Shown here one piece after another: positions 1 to 5,042 of a stretch of 22,035 nt of DNA. The stretch's first letter is position 1, and every line of letters starts with the position of its first letter. The DNA comes from Damh-18 sp964570795 (lineage in GTDB: Bacteria > Patescibacteriota > Minisyncoccia > Phycocordibacterales > UBA918), in contig CAZMYZ010000014.1 in assembly GCA_964570795.1 (NCBI GenBank), positions 1 through 22,035 of the forward strand. The letters are read 5' to 3'. A model generated the notes under the pieces. That model was not told the origin of the DNA. It worked only from the letters and a program-made list of their open reading frames with translations, and made no database searches. A program made the position numbers and the translations under genes.

Positions 1-51
1 CAACCTCCCGCGTGACAGGCGGGTGCTGCTAACCAGTTGAGCTACGACCGC
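1..51 (-). tRNA. tRNA-Asp (GTC), 3' end cut off by the window edge
   Basis: On the minus strand the sequence starts with acceptor half GCGGTCG, followed by a D-arm with the AACTGGTTA loop and an anticodon arm with loop CTGTCAC, giving anticodon GTC (plus-strand positions 14-16). The T-arm and 3' acceptor half lie outside the window, so it is partial only because of the edge. A promoter-like -35/-10 pair sits about 67-95 bp upstream. Confidence 0.93.
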
Positions 52-117
52 AAATAAGGAGGATAATGGAAACTTGTTCACAGTATATCTCCGAGTGCAA
101 CGGTGGAAAGATTTCTC

Positions 118-146
118 TTATAACCGCATTCTTACAAATCTATCAA
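118..146 (-). promoter_or_regulatory. putative sigma-70 type promoter of tRNA-Asp
   Basis: On minus, TTGATA (146-141) and TTATAA (123-118) are separated by exactly 17 bp. The predicted start would give a leader of about 60 nt before the tRNA. A second, less well spaced pair lies further upstream: TTGAAA at 213-208 and TATAAT at 192-187, spacer 15. The remainder of 52-276 contains no gene I can support. Confidence 0.4.
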
Positions 147-276
147 AAACGACCTTCTTCCGTCTTAAATACAATTTGTAGGATGTATTATACATAATTT
201 CATAAATTTTCAAAGCGTCTTTGGTACTAAACTGTAACCGAGAGAAATTCTTAGTTTTTGAGGTAAAAATAGACCC

Positions 277-858
277 TTACTTCCCCATAAACGGATTGTC
301 CATAGCGAATGTGAGGAGTGGGGTTTCGTCATTGAATACTGACTCGTGGAAACCATACTTTTCACCATACAGTGTACCCACATGGCAAAAGCGTGCATTA
401 TCATATATAAATCCGATGCGTTCACTCACTTCCCGCACTGCATTTTCACTCTCCCCTTCTACTTCCACAAATGGCTCGAGAAACGGCCACTCATCAATAG
501 TGATGGCAACGCCATCAAGCATCCAAAGTTCACGGCGTGTTTCCTGATACGCTTTTTGGGTACAACCTATCCCTGTAAGCATATCGCACGCCTCCGTAAA
601 AGAATCGACAGTGAGACATATTTCTTTTTGGTCGCTAATAGTAGTACCATCAACCACTTTAAGGCTCATGGTGATTTTATCACCTTCGTCACGCACCCGA
701 AGCCACCCACCCTGCACCTCATTGCCTTTGGGGAGGAAAAACACCGCACGCTTTTGGAGAAACATCGGGCGTACAAGAGTGGCGCCAGACACATTAAGGC
801 GAGTCCGGACATCTTCTATATCAATATTCAAGTATGTCGCTTCGTATTCTATGTGCAT
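277..858 (-). CDS. CYTH-domain protein (class IV adenylate cyclase / triphosphatase-like)
   Basis: This 193-residue protein has the layout of the CYTH triphosphate tunnel family, whose members hydrolyse triphosphates or make cAMP. Its N-terminus starts directly with the ExExK-type strand, here E4 and E6. The usual Lys is replaced by Thr8. Alternating charged residues expected in the tunnel follow: R54 and R56 in LRVR, K67 in SLKV, R108/R109, and E132/E134 in FVEVEG. The family usually runs 170-200 residues, so it is full length. The ATG at 858 is the first available and leaves no room for an N-terminal extension. It lies downstream of the tRNA/hairpin array, separated from it by the hairpin at 880-901, and no ribosome-binding site is visible. 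The substrate cannot be assigned, and loss of the ExExK lysine makes adenylate cyclase activity less certain. Confidence 0.8.
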   Translation of the reverse strand: MHIEYEATYLNIDIEDVRTRLNVSGATLVRPMFLQKRAVFFLPKGNEVQGGWLRVRDEGDKITMSLKVVDGTTISDQKEICLTVDSFTEACDMLTGIGCTQKAYQETRRELWMLDGVAITIDEWPFLEPFVEVEGESENAVREVSERIGFIYDNARFCHVGTLYGEKYGFHESVFNDETPLLTFAMDNPFMGK

Positions 859-879
859 ATAAATAATATATCACAGTCA

Positions 880-901
880 AAATCCCCTTTACGGGGGATT
901 T
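880..901 (-). terminator. terminator-like hairpin (third in the tRNA array)
   Basis: Stem AAATCCCC (880-887) pairs with GGGGATTT (894-901), and on minus the stem is followed by a TTTTGACT tail. It is almost identical to the hairpin at 1194-1215, including the flanking sequence. It would end minus-strand transcription coming from element B. Confidence 0.6.
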
Positions 902-907
902 CTTTGT

Positions 908-1023
908 GTCGACGGGAGGAACGAACCTTACAGGTTCAGTACAGGTTGTCGCTCTTTTTATAAAAAGAGCAGGCAACCTCATCGTTCCCTCACGAACAGT
1001 CCCCCGGACTGTTCTCCGTCGAC
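908..1023 (-). repeat. tRNA-end-bounded hairpin element B
   Basis: A 116-bp non-coding element starts with GTCGACGG (908-915) and ends with the inverted copy CCGTCGAC (1016-1023). These ends match the acceptor end of the neighbouring tRNA at 1221-1294. Inside are a perfect 10-bp palindromic arm pair (GCTCTTTTTA against TAAAAAGAGC), a 9-bp hairpin GAACAGTCC/GGACTGTTC at 994-1014, and a GAACC/GGTTC stem-loop at 923-937. The stretch ATCGTTCCCTC at 981-991 is another piece of the tRNA 3' end, in the opposite orientation. ORFs crossing this region do not look like proteins. Its nature is unknown: a structured RNA or the remnant of a small mobile element. Confidence 0.7.
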
Positions 1024-1032
1024 CCAAATTAA

Positions 1033-1052
1033 AAACCGCCTTGTGGCGGTTT
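1033..1052 (-). terminator. terminator-like hairpin between elements A and B
   Basis: Stem AAACCGCC (1033-1040) and GGCGGTTT (1045-1052) enclose a 4-nt loop. On minus the stem runs into TTTTTAATTT, a good intrinsic terminator tail. The plus-strand tail (TTTAAAATTT) would also work, so it may be bidirectional. Confidence 0.65.
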
Positions 1053-1061
1053 AAAATTTGT

Positions 1062-1188
1062 GTCGACGGGAGGGACGGCGTCCGCTAGTAATTCGCTGAC
1101 GCTCATAACTAGCACCTGCCCGCGGTTTGCTGCTTCGTCGCTTTTGGAAGCGACTCATATCGCAAACCGATCGTTCCCTCCCGTCGAC
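1062..1188 (-). repeat. tRNA-end-bounded hairpin element A
   Basis: This 127-bp non-coding element is closed by a perfect 14-bp inverted repeat: GTCGACGGGAGGGA at 1062-1075 and its complement at 1175-1188. The outer repeat, extended to GGGAACGATC on one side, reproduces the T-arm/acceptor 3' end of the adjacent tRNA. The core folds into a compound hairpin: CGGTTTGC pairs with GCAAACCG and encloses GTCGCTT/AAGCGAC. A second stem is formed by GCTAGT/ACTAGC. No plausible protein is encoded. It would be transcribed as a long stem with two branches, and is followed on minus by the hairpin at 1033-1052. Confidence 0.7.
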
Positions 1189-1193
1189 AGTCA

Positions 1194-1215
1194 AAATCCC
1201 CCTTACGGGGGATTT
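1194..1215 (-). terminator. terminator-like hairpin just downstream of the CAT tRNA
   Basis: AAATCCCCC (1194-1202) pairs with GGGGGATTT (1207-1215) around a 4-nt loop, and on minus is followed by TTTTGACTG. It lies 5 bp past the tRNA 3' end and would terminate the tRNA transcript. Confidence 0.7.
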
Positions 1216-1220
1216 ATTTG

Positions 1221-1294
1221 TGTCGACGGGAGGGAACGATCCTCCGACCTTAGCTTTATGAGTGCTACGCTCTAACCAACTGAGCTACGTCGAC
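1221..1294 (-). tRNA. tRNA with anticodon CAT (elongator Met or Ile2)
   Basis: On minus the 74-nt cloverleaf has acceptor GTCGACG/CGTCGAC fully paired, a D-arm with the TCAGTTGGTTAGAGC pattern, anticodon loop CTCATAA (anticodon at plus 1258-1260), variable loop AGGTC and T-stem GGAGG/CCTCC. The paired 1-72 position argues against an initiator, and a separate tRNA-fMet is present at 3409-3695. Whether this is elongator Met or lysidine-modified Ile2 cannot be decided here. Odd points are a T-loop reading ATCGTTC instead of the TTCRANY consensus, an A31 x A39 mismatch in the anticodon stem, and no encoded CCA (the 3' end reads ACA). Its 3' end sequence recurs in elements A and B downstream. Confidence 0.85.
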
Positions 1295-1365
1295 GTGTAT
1301 GTCTTTCACTCTCGTGCATACCAGAGTGAAAAGAGAATACCATCTCTCCCCTATTCCTTCAACTC

Positions 1366-2049
1366 CTATCTGCGGTTCATAGAGAGGATAGTCTCTGCAC
1401 GCGTGATATCCTCAGGGTACCCTACCGGTATCCAAAGTTGTTCTTCTACCACCGCAATAGGATATTCCTTTGCATAGCGCTCTATCACCTCAGTGAGGTA
1501 GTATTCCCCTTTCACGGGTGTCTGCGGCTCAAACTCAAATATATGATCGTCAAGGACCATAGCCCCCGTACTCGCACAATTGGACGGTGCGTGCTCGGGC
1601 TTTTCAATCATAAGTCCCAATGTACCGTCAGGGTTACGCACCACAATACCAAACTTCTCTGGCTGACTTACCGATGCCACGAGAATAGAACGCACAAAAG
1701 AAGCGGCACGTGCTAGATCCTCTCTTCCATGAATATCATCTGCAAAAAGAAACATAAAGCGTCCCTTTATCATATCCTTGCAAAGCCAGAGGGCGCGTGC
1801 AGTACCATTTTGCTCGGTCTGTTCCACAAAGCGTACTTTCCTTCCATGAAACTCGGTACCACAGTATTCCTTTATCTGGTCACCTAAATACCCCACCACA
1901 ATAATAAGTTCATCCACCGCGCTCGGAAGTGCCTCCACAATATGATCGAGAAGTGGTCTTCCTCCTACTTTCACGAGTGGCTTTGGACAATTATCAGTAA
2001 GTGGGCGCAAGCGGGTACCTTTCCCCGCAGCAAGAATGACGCATTGCAT
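1366..2049 (-). CDS. sugar-phosphate nucleotidyltransferase (NTP_transferase family)
   Basis: This 227-residue enzyme transfers a nucleotide onto a sugar phosphate to make an NDP-sugar for cell-surface glycan synthesis. The N-terminal signature LAAGKGTRLRPLT (residues 7-18), then PKPL and GRPLLDH, is diagnostic for the GlmU/RmlA/GalU-type Rossmann domain. The metal-binding region is LFADD (101-105), and EQNGTA (79-84) matches the nucleotide-contact motif. A late LWIPVGYPED segment matches the usual W..(I/V)GTPED signature. There is no left-handed beta-helix, so it lacks the acetyltransferase half of GlmU. It lies 43 bp downstream of GMP reductase in the same direction and is probably cotranscribed. 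Which sugar and which NTP cannot be read from sequence alone. Confidence 0.85.
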   Translation of the reverse strand: MQCVILAAGKGTRLRPLTDNCPKPLVKVGGRPLLDHIVEALPSAVDELIIVVGYLGDQIKEYCGTEFHGRKVRFVEQTEQNGTARALWLCKDMIKGRFMFLFADDIHGREDLARAASFVRSILVASVSQPEKFGIVVRNPDGTLGLMIEKPEHAPSNCASTGAMVLDDHIFEFEPQTPVKGEYYLTEVIERYAKEYPIAVVEEQLWIPVGYPEDITRAETILSMNRR

Positions 2050-2092
2050 ATAGCGAAAATTGTATCACGAAAATATATTCGTGCGCATCTAT

Positions 2093-3163
2093 TTATCTAC
2101 CCGTGTCAAACTGCTCAAGTGAGGTATTGAGTTGACGATTCACTCGTACAAACGTGGCACGTTTTGAAAATTCCTTGAGTTTACGCGCTCCAATATAGGT
2201 TCCTGTACTCCGGAGTGCTCCAAACAAATCCTGCAAAAACACCTCAATATCACCCTTATACGGCATCAAAACCTCACGCCCCTCACTTGCGCGGTGTCCT
2301 TCCTTCTTTCCATAGAATGTCTGCAGGGCTTTATTGGAGGATGAACCAAAATATTCTTTGTACTTTTTTCCATCGCGCTCCACCATCTCTCCCCCGCTTT
2401 GGTCATATCCCGAAAACATAGACCCAAACATATTAAAGTCTGCTCCTGCACAAAATGCTTTTGCTACACACGAGGGATGCTGCTGCCCACCGTCGGCAAT
2501 CACAAGCCCATGTCCATGCTCGTTATCAATCCCATGCGCAGCATCCGCACATTCAATCACTGCAGAGAGTTGCGGGTAGCCCACACCTGTCATACGGCGC
2601 GTCGTACATGCAGAGCCGGGGCCAATACCCACTTTTACAATATCGGCTCCCGAAAGAATTATCTCCTCGGTGATTTCATTGGTCACCACATTTCCTGCAA
2701 CAATAATATGCTCGGGACAGAGTTTCCTCAATTCCCCAATCTTCTCGAGAAAATGCTCAAGGTACCCGTTTGGGATATCGATACACACAAAAGAAAAATG
2801 TTGCATCAAGTCTGCTGCAAGCATCTCCCGAAGTCGAACAAAATCTTCATCACGTGTACCAAGTGTGTACATTACAAAGTCGGGGTTGCTAAATGTCTTG
2901 AAAAACTCTTGATAGTCTGCGACGGTATAATATTTATGGAATGCTGTAATGATTTTATGCGGAGCAAGTACCTCAGCCATGGTAAAAGTACCACTTGTAG
3001 CCATATTTGCCGCAATTATCGGTACTCCTGTCCAGGTTTTTGGAGAATGGTAAAAGGTAAAGGTGCGCTCGAGTGACACCTCCTTACGTGACTTGAGCGT
3101 ACTTCGCTTCGGGCGAAGGAGCACGTCGCTGTAGTCGAGTTTCAATTCTTCTTCTATACGCAT
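2093..3163 (-). CDS. guaC: GMP reductase
   Basis: The 356-residue protein is a full-length member of the IMPDH/GMP reductase TIM-barrel family. GMP reductase reduces GMP to IMP and ammonia with NADPH, returning guanine nucleotides to the IMP pool. The catalytic loop GPGSACTTRRMTG places the nucleophilic Cys at position 186, the same number as in E. coli GuaC. The N-terminus LDYSDVLLRPKRS and the segment GLVIADGG are typical. No CBS domains are inserted, which favours GuaC over IMP dehydrogenase, and the TTRRMTGVGYPQ context also fits GuaC. A 6-bp hairpin, GGAGTA/TACTCC (plus 3167-3182), sits 3 bp upstream of the ATG and could affect ribosome access. The nucleotidyltransferase follows downstream. 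Confidence 0.92.
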   Translation of the reverse strand: MRIEEELKLDYSDVLLRPKRSTLKSRKEVSLERTFTFYHSPKTWTGVPIIAANMATSGTFTMAEVLAPHKIITAFHKYYTVADYQEFFKTFSNPDFVMYTLGTRDEDFVRLREMLAADLMQHFSFVCIDIPNGYLEHFLEKIGELRKLCPEHIIVAGNVVTNEITEEIILSGADIVKVGIGPGSACTTRRMTGVGYPQLSAVIECADAAHGIDNEHGHGLVIADGGQQHPSCVAKAFCAGADFNMFGSMFSGYDQSGGEMVERDGKKYKEYFGSSSNKALQTFYGKKEGHRASEGREVLMPYKGDIEVFLQDLFGALRSTGTYIGARKLKEFSKRATFVRVNRQLNTSLEQFDTGR

Positions 3164-3207
3164 ATAGGAGTAAGTGTACTCCGATTGGGCTGGTGTTGCT
3201 AGTGCTA

Positions 3208-3327
3208 TGGTGGGCCCGGAATCGGGGTCAAGTTTCTAAGTAAAATTTCGTAAACTCAATTTTACTAAGAACTTCCTCCCCGGACTCACTCGTGGCAAAG
3301 CCACATCGCTCCGTCTGTTCGATTCCG
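3208..3327 (-). repeat. tRNA-fMet-end-bounded hairpin element C
   Basis: Positions 3212-3229 repeat the 3' T-arm/acceptor sequence of the tRNA-fMet at 3409-3695 in the same orientation, with a 5-nt deletion. On minus this copy ends in ACCA (plus 3208-3211). At 3317-3327 a piece of the same T-arm, GTTCGATTCCG, lies in the opposite orientation, so CGGAATCG and CGATTCCG form terminal inverted repeats. Between them are a long imperfect hairpin (3231-3275) and a GTGGC/GCCAC stem. The layout parallels elements A and B. The reading frame crossing this region is not credible as a gene. Confidence 0.6.
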
Positions 3328-3361
3328 ACGAAAGCAAAGCAGTTTGCTTTCTTGCCTCCTC

Positions 3362-3408
3362 ACAAATATATAAAGAGCACCCATGAAGGGTGCTCTTTAT
3401 ATATTTGT
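3362..3408 (-). terminator. strong hairpin terminator after tRNA-fMet
   Basis: A perfect 21-bp stem, 3362-3382 with 3388-3408, closes on the 5-nt loop ATGAA. It contains the GAGCACCC/GGGTGCTC core with AT-rich outer arms, so a U-rich tail forms in either direction. It begins at the base next to the tRNA 3' end and would end its transcript. Confidence 0.8.
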
Positions 3409-3695
3409 TGCGGGGCCCGGAATCGAACCGGGGTCTGGAGGTTATGCGTACCACTATAACTTTCGTTACTTAGAAAAATCTAATTTGATGGTCTGGACTA
3501 TACCTTCATCTGTCTCTTGCGAGCGAAGATGCCTACCATCTAGTCTCTACACCTTCCCATCCGAGTGATGGACTTGGCTCGGTATTGCCATGCGTCATGC
3601 GCGAAGGTTTCACCGAATTTGGCAAGTGTTCCATAGAGCATTTCTGCTTTACGAGCCCTCTTGAGCCTCCCGAGGTACCTCTCCTCTACCCCGCT
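3409..3695 (-). tRNA. initiator tRNA-fMet (CAT), split by a group I intron
   Basis: The 5' exon (3695-3664) and 3' exon (3446-3409) join to give acceptor GCGGGG/CCCCGC, D-stem GAGG/CCTC, anticodon stem GGAGG/CCTCC with loop CTCATAA, and T-arm CCCGG-TTCGATT-CCGGG. Three initiator hallmarks are visible: an unpaired A1 x A72 at the acceptor end, the A11-U24 pair in the D-stem, and the CAT anticodon. The canonical three G-C pairs of the anticodon stem are altered to AGG/CCT (A29-U41). CCA is not encoded after the discriminator A. The intron interrupts the anticodon loop after U33, directly before the anticodon. Confidence 0.88.
3447..3663 (-). ncRNA. group I self-splicing intron in tRNA-fMet
   Basis: The 217-nt insert shows the conserved group I core in order on minus: the P4/P6 region (TTCGGTGAAACC at 3617-3606, then GCAATACCGAGCCAAGTCC at 3588-3570), the P3/P8/P7 region with GAGACTAGATGG (3548-3537), and the P7 segment AAGGTATAGTCC (3506-3495). 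The 5' exon ends in U and the intron ends in G, as the family requires. A short P1 can form between exon GGCU and intron GGCU, with a U.G pair at the splice site. The sequence resembles the IC3-type introns known from bacterial tRNA genes. No endonuclease is encoded inside. Confidence 0.88.
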
Positions 3696-3726
3696 ATGTT
3701 TATGTCGTCAATATATGACGTTTGAA

Positions 3727-3755
3727 AGTGTACCAAATCACTACACGAATGTCTA
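3727..3755 (-). promoter_or_regulatory. putative promoter of intron-containing tRNA-fMet
   Basis: On minus, TAGACA (3755-3750) and TACACT (3732-3727) are separated by 17 bp and lie 31 bp upstream of the tRNA 5' end. It overlaps the divergent intergenic region shared with the gene at 3789. Confidence 0.4.
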
Positions 3756-3766
3756 CTCTACGTATG

Positions 3767-3775
3767 TGATATAAT
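3767..3775 (+). promoter_or_regulatory. extended -10 promoter of the HTH/LAGLIDADG-like gene
   Basis: TGATATAAT is a perfect extended -10 (TGnTATAAT). No good -35 is seen. A start 6-7 nt past it would leave only about 6 nt before the ATG at 3789, so the mRNA would be nearly leaderless. Confidence 0.5.
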
Positions 3776-3788
3776 TACCTTATAAACT

Positions 3789-4502
3789 ATGAAAAAAGAT
3801 TCTATCAAAACAAAAGCACTCACACTTCGTCAACAGGGCGAAAGTATCAACAATATCGCAAAAAAACTTTCCATAAGCAAAAGTACTGCAAGTGTGTGGT
3901 GTCGTGATATTACTCTTTCAGAAACTCAACAAAGGACCTTAAGTGAGCGAAGTAATCATCAAGCAATTTCTGCACTTCTCCGTGCGTCAGAGAAAAAGCG
4001 GAGTGAGCGAATTATTGCAACAGAAAAAGAAATGCACACAGGAAAGCAAGATGTGGGACGACTGTCTACACGAGATATTTTTATGGTTGGCTTAGGACTG
4101 TACTGGGGCGAGGGATATAAAAAAGGAAGCCAAGAACTTGGATTCACTAATAGCGACCCCTTATTGATATTATTTTATACAGAATGGCTGAATCGCATAT
4201 ATAGTATTGGGCCGGACTCTCTTATTCTTCGTGTGAGTATAAATATGCAACACAAAGAACGCATTGGGGAAGTTGAACAATATTGGTCATCACTGACTCA
4301 AATACCATTATCACAATTTACAAAATCAAGTCTTATAAAGACATTATCGAAAAGAGTGTATTCAAACAACACCCACCATTTCGGAACATTACGCATAAAA
4401 GTACGGAGAGGCACTGCGCTCAGACGAAGAATACTTGGCTCAATAGAAGCCTTGTGTATTACACCACACCAAACTCGCGGAAGACGCGCTCGAAGCGCAT
4501 GA
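3789..4502 (+). CDS. HTH protein with LAGLIDADG-like endonuclease domain
   Basis: The 237-residue protein begins with a resolvase-type helix-turn-helix (about residues 5-40, with INNIAKKLSISKSTASVW). A basic helical linker follows to about residue 90. Then LGLYWGEG (102-109) matches the LAGLIDADG helix pattern with its acidic residue at E108. The following ELGFTNSDPLLILFYTEWL is typical of this domain. I recognise the arrangement as a small family common in CPR genomes whose function is unproven. No second LAGLIDADG motif is clear, so it would act as a dimer if it is a nuclease. It diverges from the intron-bearing tRNA-fMet 93 bp away. Its last 14 residues overlap the oppositely oriented gene at 4459 by 44 bp. 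Base composition looks more AT-rich than its neighbours, and no Shine-Dalgarno is present. Confidence 0.72.
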   Translation: MKKDSIKTKALTLRQQGESINNIAKKLSISKSTASVWCRDITLSETQQRTLSERSNHQAISALLRASEKKRSERIIATEKEMHTGKQDVGRLSTRDIFMVGLGLYWGEGYKKGSQELGFTNSDPLLILFYTEWLNRIYSIGPDSLILRVSINMQHKERIGEVEQYWSSLTQIPLSQFTKSSLIKTLSKRVYSNNTHHFGTLRIKVRRGTALRRRILGSIEALCITPHQTRGRRARSA

Positions 4503-5028
4503 GAGTGTCCTGTGCGGAACGTTGGGTAAGTACAAAGTCACTCCCGACATGTGCAATTTCATTACGCACTTTGTGTGCCTCCCAAGCATCCTGAAGTGTC
4601 GTGAACGAAGTGGTATTTGCGGACTTGAGTTTCTCTCCGATGCTCTGCCCCACATACCCTGCATTAGTAAGTGTCTCATCAAGCATGATGTCTGCCTCAA
4701 TAATTGCAACACGCCATGACTCGGGGTTGCGGTCGGCAATTTTCACTTGGATAGCATCCCAGCGTGCATTTTTTGTCTCGGGGGCGTCGTGCTGTGCCGC
4801 CCAGGCTTTTTCGGCGGCGCGAAGCGCCTCCTGCTCTACTGCAGCAAGTTCGCCATAACGCACCTGCGCATACACAAACCCTGCAAAGAAAAGCATTGAA
4901 ATAAGGAGTGCAATAAGTGAGTATACATTCCACCAAAACGCAACGGTATCGACTAACGCATTCCAATTACCTCCAAACAAAGTAAAGAGGCCCGATATAT
5001 CTAATCCACTTGAAGCGCTCGCGGTCAT
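4459..5028 (-). CDS. membrane-anchored conserved protein with HEPN-like RNxIAH motif
   Basis: The 189-residue protein has one clear membrane segment (about residues 33-55, SLIALLISMLFFAGFVYAQV), a helical charged stretch rich in Ala and Glu to about residue 85, and a helical cytosolic domain. The domain ends in WEAHKVRNEIAHVGSD (149-164). R155-N-E-I-A-H160 fits the Rx4-6H signature of HEPN RNases and HEPN-like families, but the rest is too diverged for me to assign activity. It looks like a conserved hypothetical protein I associate with Parcubacteria. It is the last gene of the ligA-gatC-gatA run, 14 bp after gatA, and converges on the HTH gene with a 44-bp overlap. A structural or adaptor role is equally possible. 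Confidence 0.7.
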   Translation of the reverse strand: MTASASSGLDISGLFTLFGGNWNALVDTVAFWWNVYSLIALLISMLFFAGFVYAQVRYGELAAVEQEALRAAEKAWAAQHDAPETKNARWDAIQVKIADRNPESWRVAIIEADIMLDETLTNAGYVGQSIGEKLKSANTTSFTTLQDAWEAHKVRNEIAHVGSDFVLTQRSAQDTLMRFERVFREFGVV

Positions 5029-5042
5029 AGCACTATTCTACA

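Noticed and set aside
346..963. 205-codon plus-strand ORF
   Set aside because: It lies antisense to the CYTH gene and runs into the hairpin element. Its composition does not resemble a protein family, and it is a shadow frame.
873..1239. CRISPR array
   Set aside because: Repeats are few, inverted as well as direct, of unequal spacing, and derive from the neighbouring tRNA. No cas genes are present.
906..1275. Short plus-strand ORFs with repeated MSTGGT starts
   Set aside because: The shared start simply reflects the repeated GTCGACGGGAGG tRNA-end copies. The frames then diverge at once.
2399..3076. 225-codon plus-strand ORF opposite GMP reductase
   Set aside because: Cys/His-rich gibberish, fully antisense to a well-supported enzyme.
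3236..3454. Minus-strand ORF across element C and the tRNA 3' exon
   Set aside because: It covers structured non-coding DNA and tRNA sequence.
3409..3695. tmRNA or RNase P RNA as an explanation for the long tRNA-like region
   Set aside because: Both tRNA halves join to a complete initiator tRNA, and the insert has group I core sequences, with no tag ORF or RNase P signatures.
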